Below are positions 18,720-27,418 of a DNA stretch of 64,000 nucleotides, in pieces (position 1 is the first letter of the stretch; each line of letters opens with the position of its first letter). The stretch is from NCBI RefSeq assembly GCF_001908105.1, contig NZ_MKGQ01000002.1, positions 62,001-126,000 on the forward strand, given 5' to 3'. Origin of the DNA: Xenorhabdus eapokensis (lineage in GTDB: Bacteria > Pseudomonadota > Gammaproteobacteria > Enterobacterales > Enterobacteriaceae). A model generated the notes under the pieces. It saw only the letters and a program-made list of their open reading frames with translations. It was not told where the DNA came from and made no database searches. Made by a program: the position numbers and the translations under genes.

Positions 18720-19751
18720 TCATTCGGCAATGGCTTCAATAATCGAAATATGACAGCCTGTATTAATGACACGATTGAGTTTCAAGCCTGCGTTAGCCAA
18801 TAATTGTCGGAATTCATCCTCTGTGCGTTCACGCCCTTCTTCGTAGATCCCCATACAGAGAAGATCCATTTCCTTACCTGCATGGGAAACGTTGCCATTA
18901 GGGATCACCGGATCCATTACCAATACGCGTCCATCAGGGGACATCGCTTGTCGGCAGTTACGTAGAATGCGGATACATTGTTCATCAGACCAGTCGTGCA
19001 TAATGTACTTGAGCAGATATATATCGCCCTGAGGACATGACTCGAAAAAGTCACCAGAAGCAATATCCCACCGCGTATCGTCACCTAGTGCGCCAAGTTC
19101 ATGTCTGGCCAGTACATGTGATTGGTCGAAAAGTATCCCTCGCAGAGTGGTATTAGCCTGTAATACTTCTAATAACAAGCCACCAAATCCGCCCGCTATA
19201 TCGACAACTGTTGCGTTTTTCGGGAAGTCATAACTGTGCACGAGAAACAAATTTTCCACTTTAGACATTGAGGACATACCGACGTGAAAATCATCAGATT
19301 GCGTGTCCGTCTGTGCCCAATAATCAAAGAAAGAAAGTCCGTAGAGGTGTTTGAAGGCTGGATTACCACGGACACTTTCTACAATCTCACCAAGAGATTG
19401 CCAGCATGTCCGGTCAGTCAACATCAAAACTGCGGCGCGGAGGGAATGGTGTGTATCTTTGCGCAGAAATTCTGCGGCTGGGGTGAGTGAAAACGATTTT
19501 TCTTCGGTTTCATGAAAGATATTCCGTGTGGCAAGTAACCGCAGAACGCGGTGTAGCTGTTGCTCTTGGGCTCCGACAGTTTTGGCGAGTTCATGCACTG
19601 TTTTTGGCCCACTGCTCAAATGATCGGCTACACCGAGAACCGTGGCAGCACGAAGTGCCGCTTGATAGGTATATCCCATTGTTTGATTAAGTAAATGTAA
19701 AGCTGCTGATGTGTAGTTAGAAATTGCTGTGTTATTATTTAATATGTTCAT
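18720..19751 (-). CDS. SAM-dependent O-methyltransferase, family 2 (PhzM/hydroxyneurosporene methyltransferase type)
   Basis: 343 residues. The N-terminal winged-helix dimerisation domain (about 20-100: AALRAATVLGVADHLSSG, LHRVLRLLA) precedes a Rossmann SAM-binding domain with motif I VVDIAGGFGGLLLEVL (about 182-197). The family signature LKYIMHDWSDEQC carries the usual catalytic His (252), and ERTEDEFRQLLANAGL lies near the C-terminus. Members methylate hydroxyls or ring nitrogens of aromatic metabolites such as phenazines and polyketides; the substrate here is unknown. A weak GAG lies before the start. The pair with the downstream flavoprotein next to a toxin locus suggests accessory secondary metabolism. 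The promoter should lie in the AT-rich region at 19,752-20,206. Confidence 0.8.
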   Translation of the reverse strand: MNILNNNTAISNYTSAALHLLNQTMGYTYQAALRAATVLGVADHLSSGPKTVHELAKTVGAQEQQLHRVLRLLATRNIFHETEEKSFSLTPAAEFLRKDTHHSLRAAVLMLTDRTCWQSLGEIVESVRGNPAFKHLYGLSFFDYWAQTDTQSDDFHVGMSSMSKVENLFLVHSYDFPKNATVVDIAGGFGGLLLEVLQANTTLRGILFDQSHVLARHELGALGDDTRWDIASGDFFESCPQGDIYLLKYIMHDWSDEQCIRILRNCRQAMSPDGRVLVMDPVIPNGNVSHAGKEMDLLCMGIYEEGRERTEDEFRQLLANAGLKLNRVINTGCHISIIEAIAE

Positions 19752-20206
19752 ATCGATCTCATTTATAATTTTAAATTAAAATTAAAAAAATATAAAAATA
19801 CTTTATTATTGCATTTACATTATTAATCTGGAATTTGTTCATTTTGCAATCACAAAAAATCTTATATGAAAGTATATTGTTATCATAATTATTATTAATT
19901 GGAGAGTAATAAGTAAGATTGTTTTTACGAGAAGGCCACGTTGTGACATTAAGTAATATAATAAAAAACTCATTAGTGTTTGATGAAAACCCCATTATAA
20001 ATGATGGCAGTAATTTATATTATTTGCGTAATGAAAGTTGATATCATAACGATATGTTGTTCTAATATTTACTGTTTTAGAAATAGCATTAATAGTAAAG
20101 TCATCCCCCGTAATAAAATTACATTTTCATCACTGCCTTAGTGATGGCATTTTTATATTGATTCTTTATTTTATCAACCCATCGTAATATGGGTTGATGT
20201 CCGCTA
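19752..20206. other. AT-rich intergenic region between the methyltransferase gene and ybfF
   Basis: About 455 bases, very AT-rich, presumably carrying the promoter of the methyltransferase-flavoprotein pair. A possible plus-strand mini-ORF is described separately. Two hairpins lie at its right end: CATCACT/AGTGATG near 20,130-20,147 (followed by GCATTTTTA) and ATCAACCCA/TGGGTTGAT at 20,173-20,198 just past the ybfF stop. Neither has a clear T-run in the orientation needed for ybfF. No other structure was recognised. Confidence 0.5.
19919..20041 (+). CDS. Possible small ORF (32-40 residues), unknown
   Basis: An open frame runs from TTG 19919, or GTG 19943, to TGA 20039-20041. AAGG stands seven bases before the GTG. 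From the GTG the product would begin VTLSNIIKNSLVFDENP and end NLYYLRNES. It is opposite in direction to the neighbouring genes and is not recognised. It may be a remnant, a small protein or chance. Confidence 0.2.
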   Translation: MFLREGHVVTLSNIIKNSLVFDENPIINDGSNLYYLRNES

Positions 20207-20986
20207 TTATTTTGTGCCTAAAAAACGATGAATTGCCCTGAGTACAGCTTCAGGTTTTTCTGCATGCACCCAATGCCCACAACCCGCGACAACCCATGCC
20301 GTTGCTTGTGGAAATTGGTTGATAATATCTTCCCGATATTCTTCAGTAACGTAATCTGAATTTCCACCACGGATAAACAGGGCGGGTTCATGCCATGCAG
20401 AAATAGTTTCCCAACCGATAATTTTTTCGTATTCTTTTTGCAAAACGGACAAATTGAATTTCCATTCTCCTTGACGGAATGATTTCAGTAAAAATTGAAT
20501 AACACCCTCTTCCCGAATATCCTGGCGCATAATGTCTGCTGCTGCTTGTCGGGTCTGTACACCGGCTGCCGTGACTTTGGTCAGTGCTGCGAAAATGCTG
20601 TCATGGCGGCGAACCGGGTAAGCAATGGGCGCCATATCAATCACCACGATTTTTTCAATCCGTTCTGGCGCAATAGCGGTCATGGTCATGGCGATTTTGC
20701 CACCCATTGAATGCCCAATAATAGTGGCTTTGGGCACAATTAGCTCATCAAGCAGTGTCAGGACATCCTGCGCCATATCGCGATAATCCATATTTTCCAG
20801 ACGTGGTGAGAGACCGTGGTTACGTACATCGATTTGGATCACTGAATAATGTTGCTGCAAATCACGTCCCAATACGCCCAAATTGTTTAAATCTCCAAAC
20901 AGCCCATGAATCAAGACAATGGGCGTTGACGATTGCGGATTTTCTACAGTGTGAAGATGATAATTTAATTGACGATTTGACTTCAT
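20207..20986 (-). CDS. ybfF: YbfF, alpha/beta-hydrolase esterase
   Basis: Small cytoplasmic acyl-CoA/ester hydrolase, 259 residues (E. coli YbfF 254). The oxyanion region PIVLIHGLFGDLNNLGVL, the nucleophile elbow IGHSMGGK and the C-terminal GCGHWVHAEKP with the catalytic histidine are all present and follow the E. coli sequence throughout. The open frame extends 26 codons upstream, but family alignment and an AGG six bases before ATG 20984-20986 (MKSNRQLNYHL) decide the start. It is divergent from seqA, as in E. coli. There ybfE and fldA follow ybfF; here the methyltransferase/flavoprotein pair and the MARTX locus occupy that side. Confidence 0.93.
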   Translation of the reverse strand: MKSNRQLNYHLHTVENPQSSTPIVLIHGLFGDLNNLGVLGRDLQQHYSVIQIDVRNHGLSPRLENMDYRDMAQDVLTLLDELIVPKATIIGHSMGGKIAMTMTAIAPERIEKIVVIDMAPIAYPVRRHDSIFAALTKVTAAGVQTRQAAADIMRQDIREEGVIQFLLKSFRQGEWKFNLSVLQKEYEKIIGWETISAWHEPALFIRGGNSDYVTEEYREDIINQFPQATAWVVAGCGHWVHAEKPEAVLRAIHRFLGTK

Positions 20987-21245
20987 AATTTGCCTGAATT
21001 TAATACCATTTATACAATGTTTAATATTGCCATGATTAATATCATGGCACGTGAATTGTGACAAACTCCATGAGATGAAATAGTTGTAACTAATTGATTT
21101 ATTTTAAAGGAAAGTCGCTTTCCTAAAGATTCTCAATTTTAAAAGGAAGCGCTTTAAGTTATTGAAAGTTTAATTGTTTTGTTTTGTGGCATTATATCTT
21201 ATAATCCCAGAATAATTTTTTCATTAAGAACAGTACTGGATAGAA

Positions 21246-21779
21246 ATGAAAACGATAGAAGTTGATGAAGAACTTTACCGCTTTATTGCAAGCCAAACTC
21301 TGCATATCGGTGAAAGTGCATCTGATATTTTACGGCGCATATTGAAGTTAGACGTCGGGCAGCCAGTACAAATTACAGAGCCTGCCAACAACCCTGCACC
21401 TGTTGTTAAAACCCCGATTGTCCGTTCTCGTGATGCTGTCCGCGTTATTCGTGAATTATTGCTTTCTGATGAATATGCTGAAAAGAAAAAATCTGTTGAG
21501 CGCTTTATGCTGATTTTGTCGGTATTGTATAGCCTGAACAGCGAGAGTTTTTCTAAAGCAACGGAAGCGATGCGTGGTCGCACCCGTACCTATTTCGCCG
21601 GTGATGAATACACTTTATTGGCTAACGGTAAGCAAACTAAGCCACGTCACGTTTCCGGTACCCCTTTTTGGGTGATCACTAATACCAATACTGACCGTAA
21701 ACGCAGCATGATTGAACATATTATGCAGGATATGAAGTTTCCGGCAAATTTGATTGAAAAAGTGTGTGGCACTATTTAA
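21246..21779 (+). CDS. seqA: SeqA, negative modulator of replication initiation
   Basis: 177 residues (E. coli 181). The N-terminal oligomerisation domain (MKTIEVDEELYRFIASQTL ... ASDILRRIL, residues 1-35) joins through a variable Pro-rich linker (about 40-62) to the C-terminal domain that binds hemimethylated GATC pairs (TRTYFAGDEYTLL, TNTNTDRKRSMIEHIM). It sequesters newly replicated oriC and the dnaA promoter and organises the nascent chromosome. It is followed 97 bases later by pgm in the same direction, the conserved enterobacterial seqA-pgm pairing. Confidence 0.97.
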   Translation: MKTIEVDEELYRFIASQTLHIGESASDILRRILKLDVGQPVQITEPANNPAPVVKTPIVRSRDAVRVIRELLLSDEYAEKKKSVERFMLILSVLYSLNSESFSKATEAMRGRTRTYFAGDEYTLLANGKQTKPRHVSGTPFWVITNTNTDRKRSMIEHIMQDMKFPANLIEKVCGTI

Positions 21780-21876
21780 TTCAATGAGTTAGTTGCCCTA
21801 CTATGAATACAATCGCTTAGTTTATTAGTACTGCGCTGGCGATAAGTCAGTGCAGTTTCCCAGGAGAAATAATAAA

Positions 21877-23517
21877 GTGGCAATTCATCCAAGAGCAGGG
21901 CAGCTCGCCCAGCAGCATGATTTAATCAATATTGCTCAGCTCACTTCACAGTACTACACCTTACAACCACATCCTGAAAATCCAGCACATAAGGTCAAAT
22001 TTGGGACTTCCGGCCATCGCGGCAGTGCTGGACGCAATAGTTTTAACGAAGCGCATATTCTGGCTATTTCGCAGGCGATTGTGGAAGTGCGTTCGCAACA
22101 TGGGATTACTGGACCATGTTATGTGGGTAAAGATACCCATGCACTTTCAGAAGCGGCATTTATCTCCGTATTGGAAGTATTAACGGCGAATGGTGTAGAT
22201 GTAATTGTGCAGGAAAATAATGGGTTTACACCGACTCCGGCCATTTCCCACGCTATCTTATGCCATAACCGTCAGGGAAAAAGTTTGGCTGATGGTATTG
22301 TGATTACACCATCCCATAACCCGCCAGAAGATGGTGGTATTAAATATAATCCGCCTAACGGCGGGCCAGCCGATACCGATTTGACGGCAATCATTGAACA
22401 ACGTGCAAATGCATTATTGGCCATTGGTTTCAATGGGATCAAACGTCTGCCTTATGAACAGGCATTAAAAAGTGAATATCTGCATGCCCAAGATTTGATC
22501 GATCCTTATGTGACTGCACTGGGTGACGTGGTGGATATGGCAGCGATCCAACAGGCAGGCTTAAAGATTGGTATTGATCCACTGGGCGGCTCAGGGATTG
22601 CCTACTGGCAACGGATTGGGGAATATTACAATCTCGATCTGACATTGGTTAATGATAAGGTCGATCAGACATTCCGTTTTATGACTTTGGATCATGATGG
22701 CGTGATCCGTATGGATTGTTCATCCCGTTGGGCGATGGCGGGGTTACTGGAGCTGCGTGGTAAATTTGATTTAGCCTTCGCCAATGATCCTGATTATGAC
22801 CGTCATGGGATTATTACGCCGGCAGGTTTGATGAATCCTAACCATTACTTAGCAACGGCTGTCGATTATCTATTTCGTCATCGTCCACAATGGCCGAAAA
22901 ATATCGCAGTGGGTAAGACATTGGTTTCCAGCGCCATGATTGATCGTGTTGTCGCCGATCTGGGACGTGAATTAATCGAAGTTCCCGTCGGTTTTAAATG
23001 GTTTGTGGACGGGTTGCATAAAGGCAAGCTGGGCTTTGGGGGAGAAGAAAGTGCCGGCGCATCTTTCCTGCGTTTTGATGGCACTCCGTGGTCAACCGAT
23101 AAAGATGGCATTATCCTCTGCTTGTTGGCGGCTGAAATGACCGCAATGACGGGTGAGAATCCACAGCAACGCTACGACAAACTGGCGGCCAGATTTGGCA
23201 CACCAAGCTATAGCCGTATTCAGGCTCCAGCGACTCATCAGCAAAAAGCACTGCTGTCCAAATTGTCACCGGAAATGGTTAAGGCCGATATATTGGCAGG
23301 TGACCCGATTACTGCCCGTTTGACCACTGCATCGGGTAATGGCGCTTCCATTGGTGGCTTGAAAGTGATGAGTGACAATGGTTGGTTTGCCGCCCGTCCT
23401 TCTGGTACGGAAGAGGCCTATAAAATCTATTGCGAAAGCTTCCTTGGTGCGGAGCATCGTGAAAAAATTGAACAAGAGGCACAGGAAATCGTCAATCAGG
23501 TATTTGCTGCGGGTTGA
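21877..23517 (+). CDS. pgm: Phosphoglucomutase (alpha-D-glucose phosphate-specific)
   Basis: Interconverts glucose-1-phosphate and glucose-6-phosphate, supplying UDP-glucose for polysaccharide and trehalose or using glucose-1-phosphate released by glycogen/maltodextrin breakdown. The product has 546 residues, exactly the E. coli length. It carries the phosphoserine loop [13 protein letters not shown], the metal loop [11 protein letters not shown], the sugar-binding loop [10 protein letters not shown] and the phosphate-binding [12 protein letters not shown]. The start is GTG 21877 (VAIHPRAGQ), preceded by AGGAG at ten bases; an upstream GTG at 21850 gives a longer frame with no family support. 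A strong bidirectional terminator follows. Confidence 0.97.
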   Translation: MAIHPRAGQLAQQHDLINIAQLTSQYYTLQPHPENPAHKVKFGTSGHRGSAGRNSFNEAHILAISQAIVEVRSQHGITGPCYVGKDTHALSEAAFISVLEVLTANGVDVIVQENNGFTPTPAISHAILCHNRQGKSLADGIVITPSHNPPEDGGIKYNPPNGGPADTDLTAIIEQRANALLAIGFNGIKRLPYEQALKSEYLHAQDLIDPYVTALGDVVDMAAIQQAGLKIGIDPLGGSGIAYWQRIGEYYNLDLTLVNDKVDQTFRFMTLDHDGVIRMDCSSRWAMAGLLELRGKFDLAFANDPDYDRHGIITPAGLMNPNHYLATAVDYLFRHRPQWPKNIAVGKTLVSSAMIDRVVADLGRELIEVPVGFKWFVDGLHKGKLGFGGEESAGASFLRFDGTPWSTDKDGIILCLLAAEMTAMTGENPQQRYDKLAARFGTPSYSRIQAPATHQQKALLSKLSPEMVKADILAGDPITARLTTASGNGASIGGLKVMSDNGWFAARPSGTEEAYKIYCESFLGAEHREKIEQEAQEIVNQVFAAG

Positions 23518-23537
23518 TTGTTTTCTATTTTTGGCCG

Positions 23538-23580
23538 GAAAAACACCAGCCGTAGCAACTGCTACGGCTGGTGTTTTTAT
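23538..23580. terminator. Bidirectional intrinsic terminator between pgm and the EamA gene
   Basis: A 17-bp perfect stem (arms 23541-23557 and 23560-23576, core CACCAGCCGTAGCA) with a two-base loop, flanked by A-run and T-run on the two sides. It terminates pgm on the plus strand. It overlaps the stop codon of the convergent transporter gene, so it serves both. Confidence 0.92.
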
Positions 23581-24005
23581 CCCAAAGCAACCATCAAAGC
23601 GCCTATGGCAATCAATCCGACGCCGGCGGAAGTCACCAGAGATATTTTCTCGCCAAATAGAATTACCGCCAGAACGACCGCAAATACCACGCTCAATTTA
23701 TCGATAGGAGCAACCTGAGAAACGTGACCATGTTTGATCGCCAAAAAATAGAAGAGCCAAGAGAGAGCTCCGGCAATACCACTTAATAGGATAAACAGTA
23801 GCGCTTTACGATTGGCAAGAATTTCACTGATAAGATTCAATTTGCCCTGCACAACGACAACGCCTACCAGAAACAGTGCCATAATGACAGCACGAATAGC
23901 GGTTGCTGTATTGGCATCCAAATTTTGTAACCCAATCTTTCCAAAGATAGCAACCAGCGCTGCCGTTAGCGCGGAGAGTAAGGCATAAATCAGCCATGTA
24001 CTCAT
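23577..24005 (-). CDS. EamA-family membrane transporter, single-domain (half-size)
   Basis: 142-residue integral membrane protein with about five hydrophobic segments, containing a single EamA repeat (STWLIYALLSALTAALVAIFGK ... FLAIKHGHVSQVAPIDKLSVVFAVVLAVILFGEKIS). Full EamA drug/metabolite transporters carry two such repeats, so this one must dimerise; single-repeat relatives of about 140 residues are common. The substrate is unknown. I start at ATG 24003-24005, with AGGA nine or ten bases upstream, rather than the TTG at 24011. Its stop lies in the shared terminator with pgm. It occupies the interval where E. coli has speF-potE. Confidence 0.75.
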   Translation of the reverse strand: MSTWLIYALLSALTAALVAIFGKIGLQNLDANTATAIRAVIMALFLVGVVVVQGKLNLISEILANRKALLFILLSGIAGALSWLFYFLAIKHGHVSQVAPIDKLSVVFAVVLAVILFGEKISLVTSAGVGLIAIGALMVALG

Positions 24006-24257
24006 ATTCAATTAATCCTGTGTTTGATATTAACGTGTTGTCTCAGAGGAGTGAATAATAGGCTAATTTTGTTGATCTGAATATATAGAACTCCACTAAA
24101 ATGCAGAAAAATTTTATGTGCTTTAATTTTTGAATTTCTGCAATTTTTGATTATGTGAACGTTAATTATATGAAAGTACCATTAATTAAAGGTTGTCCAG
24201 AGAGTTTAAATTAATTCATGCAAAAAATCAGATCCAATTTTCTTACAAAACGCCTTT

Positions 24258-24273
24258 TATGATGAGCATCACA
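24258..24273 (+). promoter_or_regulatory. CRP-like site upstream of the pullulanase gene
   Basis: TATGA-TGAGCA-TCACA matches the CRP consensus TGTGA-N6-TCACA at nine of ten positions. It lies about 144 bases before the pullulanase ATG and just upstream of MalT-like boxes, the arrangement expected of a catabolite-controlled maltodextrin gene. The assignment is by eye. Confidence 0.5.
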
Positions 24274-24292
24274 AAAGGTAACTCAGCCTTTA

Positions 24293-24327
24293 TTCTCCTC
24301 CTGATATTTATTAATAAAGGAGGAGGT
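24293..24327. promoter_or_regulatory. Inverted pair of MalT-like boxes upstream of the pullulanase gene
   Basis: CTCCTCCT (24295-24302) faces AGGAGGAG, so GGAGGA cores occur on both strands about 25 bases apart. The plus-strand copy AAGGAGGAGG matches the MalT consensus GGGGA(T/G)GAGG at eight of ten positions, the inverse copy at seven. It lies 90-120 bases before the pullulanase start. MalT control of pulA is established in Klebsiella; extending it here is inference. The AGGAGG could also pass as a ribosome site, but no good start codon follows at the right distance. Confidence 0.45.
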
Positions 24328-24416
24328 GAACTTATCTAATACAATGTTTAATCATTATTTTCATTTTATTAAAAATAAAATAATTGATGTGATCTTTCTA
24401 TTAAAAAGGTTTGACT

Positions 24417-27347
24417 ATGAAATCTGACTTTTGGAGAAAGGTTTATCTTATTGTATTCGGCAGCTTATTCATTTTATCACTGACAAGTTGCGTACAAGAT
24501 AACTGTATACAAAATAAAAATCATTCGCTCAACTCCCAGGAGGAACTGATGGCACCTAGTTTGAAACAAATATCGGGTAGTGAACAAATCTATCGTTGTC
24601 ATTCTGAGTCAGACATTTCTCAAGCTTCCGCACATTGGGTTGATCGACAAACATTATTATGGTCAGGTGGAGCAGGCCAGCCTATTGTTCGCTTATATTA
24701 CAATCTCAACAATAAGGTAGAGCCTAATAACCAAGGTTATTTTACCGATAACTATCTGACGCTAACACCAACGAACTTACATCAAGAGACAGCAAGCCGA
24801 TTTCCTCATCTGGCAAAATGGGCAGCATTCCGTCTACCAGAAGGAACAGATATCGATCTCCTTCTGACCGGAGATTTGGTCGTATTGGCGGCTAATGAGC
24901 AAGGTTTGCTAATATCAGCAACTCAGATACAAACGGCGGGTGTATTGGATGATCGTTTTGCTGATGCTGCTGATAAGCTGGAATATGGGGCACGGATAAA
25001 CGATAAGGGAGTGATTTTCCGTTTATGGGCACCAATTGCCCAAGAAGTTGGCCTGGTTATTTATAATCAGGATAAGCAGGTTATCGCCAATTATACAATG
25101 GAACGCGATGCTGCAAGTGGCTCCTGGTCATGGCAAGGCGATGAGAAATTGATTGGTGCTTACTATCGTTATGCCTTAAACGTTTATCATCCATCTTCCC
25201 GTAATGTGGAACGTTATGAAGTTACCGATCCCTATTCTTATAGCCTGTCTACTAATTCAGAATATAGCCAGATTGTTAATTTGGATGATGCATCTTTAAA
25301 ACCGCAAAACTGGGATAACCTGTTGACGCCGCACGCACAAGATACAGCAACGGATATTGCCCGCATGGCTATCTATGAAGCGCATATTCGCGATCTTTCT
25401 GTTGCCGACAGCACGATACCAGCAGACTGGCGTGGTAAATATCTGGCACTGACTGACAAGAACAGCGATATGTTCAAGCATCTTAAAGCGTTAAGTCAGG
25501 CGGGAATGACGCATATGGAGTTATTGCCTGTGTTTGATATCGCTTCCATTAATGAATTTAGCCATCAGGTGGCTGATCTTGATCACCCTTTTAAACGTCT
25601 ATGTCAGGTCAATCCAATGGTGAAAAATAGCCGTTTTGCCAGTTATTGCCATAGTTCATTGACTATACGGGAGGTTTTGCAGCAATTGCGGCGTGATGAC
25701 AATATCAACAATCCACAGGTACAAGAATTAAATACGATGGTGGCAAAGACGGATTCCTATAACTGGGGCTACGATCCGTTTCACTATTCAGTGCCGGAAG
25801 GCTCTTATGCCACTGATCCAGAAGGTTCCGGTCGTATAAAAGAGTTTCGCTCTATGATCCAGACTATCAAGCAGCAACTGGGCATGAATGTGATTATGGA
25901 TGTTGTCTACAACCATACCGATGCAGCAGGTTTTACGTCCCGGACGTCAGTGTTGGATAAGATCGTGCCTTGGTATTACCACCGCTTAGATGAGATAACA
26001 GGTAATGTTGAAAGTAATACCTGTTGTGCTGACACTGCGCCTGAACGCCGCATGTTTGCCAAACTGATTGAAGACTCACTGGTGACCTGGGTTAAAGATT
26101 ATAAAATAGATGCATTCCGGTTCGACTTAATGGGCTATCACCCCAAAACGCAAATTATATCGGCACTAGAAAAAGTACGGGCGATTAACCCATCGATCTA
26201 CTTTTTCGGCGAGGGCTGGAATTCTGGGCAGGATGATCGATTTGAAACTGCCTCACAAGTTAATCTTAAAGGGAGTGGCATTGGAACCTTCTCTGATCGG
26301 TTGCGAGATGCGGTACGTGGTGGCGGGCCTTTTGATGTTGCCGATAGTATTCGCAGTCATCAGGGCGTTGGTAATGGTGCCGAAATATTACCGAACGAAA
26401 TTTCTAACTTAGAGGCAGATCAAGTTCGTCATTTATGGGATCTGGTTCGTCTTGGCATGGCGGGTAATTTGGCGGATTTCGTCATGATCGATAAAGATGG
26501 CGAGGTAAAAGCAGGCAAGGAAATTAATTATAAGGGCACTGCTGCGGGTTATGCACTCGATCCCACTGAAGTACTGAATTATGTATCTAAGCATGACAAT
26601 CAAACATTGTGGGACATTATTAGCTATAAAGCTGCCCAAGAAGCGGATTTGATGACGAGGGTTCGTATGCAGGCACTCTCTCTTGCGACGGTATTCCTTG
26701 GACAAGGTCTGGCTTTTGATCAACAAGGGTCAGAGCTATTGCGTTCAAAATCATTTACCCGTGATTCTTATGAGGCTGGCGATTGGTTTAATCGTGTTAG
26801 CTATGACTATAAAGACAATAATTATGACGTGGGATTACCTGAACGGGGTAATGACGGCAAAAATTATCCACTGATTAGTCGGGTGAAAAATCAGGTGGAA
26901 AAACCAGACCAAAATGAATTATTACAGATGATGGCGTTTTATCAGGAGCTATTGCGTTTACGTCAATTTTCACCACTGATGACACTTGGCGATGGTGCTG
27001 CTGTCAGGCAACGTGTTGATTTCGTTAATGTTGGTTCTCATCAGCAACTTGGTTTACTGGTCATGACGATTGATGATGGCAATATGACGTCGGATGATCG
27101 TGATTGGCGGTTTGATGGTTTGGTCGTCGTCATTAATGCTGCACCTTGGTCTGTGATTGTCAACGATCTTAATGTCGAGGGGCTGAAATTAAATGATATT
27201 CAACGTGAATTAGGTGAAGCGTCTTTGGCTGCGGGAATACAGATAACAAAAAATGGTGAGGTAATTATGCCCGCATGGTCGGCAGCCGTGTTAGTTCTGC
27301 CACAAGAAGGAATTCGTGGAACCGGTTTGCCTGTTCGCAGGAAATAA
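24417..27347 (+). CDS. pulA: Pullulanase-type alpha-1,6-glucosidase, surface or periplasmic lipoprotein
   Basis: 976-residue debranching enzyme of glycoside hydrolase family 13 that splits alpha-1,6 branches of pullulan, limit dextrins or glycogen. The N-terminus MKSDFWRKVYL... LTSC is a lipoprotein signal with Cys about residue 25. A starch-binding/CBM48-like segment (GVIFRLWAPIAQEVGLVIYN, about 197-216) precedes the catalytic barrel. The barrel shows YNWGYDPFHYSVPEGSYA, MDVVYNHT, the nucleophile region IDAFRFDLMGYH, the acid/base FFGEGWN and YVSKHDNQTLWD. The start is ATG 24417 with AAGG seven bases before; a TTG two codons earlier is less likely. No type II secretion genes are nearby. Upstream CRP- and MalT-like sites suggest maltodextrin control. 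It is convergent with kdpD. Confidence 0.9.
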   Translation: MKSDFWRKVYLIVFGSLFILSLTSCVQDNCIQNKNHSLNSQEELMAPSLKQISGSEQIYRCHSESDISQASAHWVDRQTLLWSGGAGQPIVRLYYNLNNKVEPNNQGYFTDNYLTLTPTNLHQETASRFPHLAKWAAFRLPEGTDIDLLLTGDLVVLAANEQGLLISATQIQTAGVLDDRFADAADKLEYGARINDKGVIFRLWAPIAQEVGLVIYNQDKQVIANYTMERDAASGSWSWQGDEKLIGAYYRYALNVYHPSSRNVERYEVTDPYSYSLSTNSEYSQIVNLDDASLKPQNWDNLLTPHAQDTATDIARMAIYEAHIRDLSVADSTIPADWRGKYLALTDKNSDMFKHLKALSQAGMTHMELLPVFDIASINEFSHQVADLDHPFKRLCQVNPMVKNSRFASYCHSSLTIREVLQQLRRDDNINNPQVQELNTMVAKTDSYNWGYDPFHYSVPEGSYATDPEGSGRIKEFRSMIQTIKQQLGMNVIMDVVYNHTDAAGFTSRTSVLDKIVPWYYHRLDEITGNVESNTCCADTAPERRMFAKLIEDSLVTWVKDYKIDAFRFDLMGYHPKTQIISALEKVRAINPSIYFFGEGWNSGQDDRFETASQVNLKGSGIGTFSDRLRDAVRGGGPFDVADSIRSHQGVGNGAEILPNEISNLEADQVRHLWDLVRLGMAGNLADFVMIDKDGEVKAGKEINYKGTAAGYALDPTEVLNYVSKHDNQTLWDIISYKAAQEADLMTRVRMQALSLATVFLGQGLAFDQQGSELLRSKSFTRDSYEAGDWFNRVSYDYKDNNYDVGLPERGNDGKNYPLISRVKNQVEKPDQNELLQMMAFYQELLRLRQFSPLMTLGDGAAVRQRVDFVNVGSHQQLGLLVMTIDDGNMTSDDRDWRFDGLVVVINAAPWSVIVNDLNVEGLKLNDIQRELGEASLAAGIQITKNGEVIMPAWSAAVLVLPQEGIRGTGLPVRRK

Positions 27348-27418
27348 TGAAATCAGGCATATTGTTTGACAGGCGCATTGTTTGAATATATTGAGTTTGG
27401 GGGCGGGCTCATTTTTAT

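Noticed and set aside
24343..24426. Possible 27-codon leader ORF overlapping the pulA start
   Set aside because: The AGGAGG upstream is about 17 bases from the ATG, too far for a good ribosome site, and it is better explained as a MalT box. The peptide is low-complexity and AT-driven.
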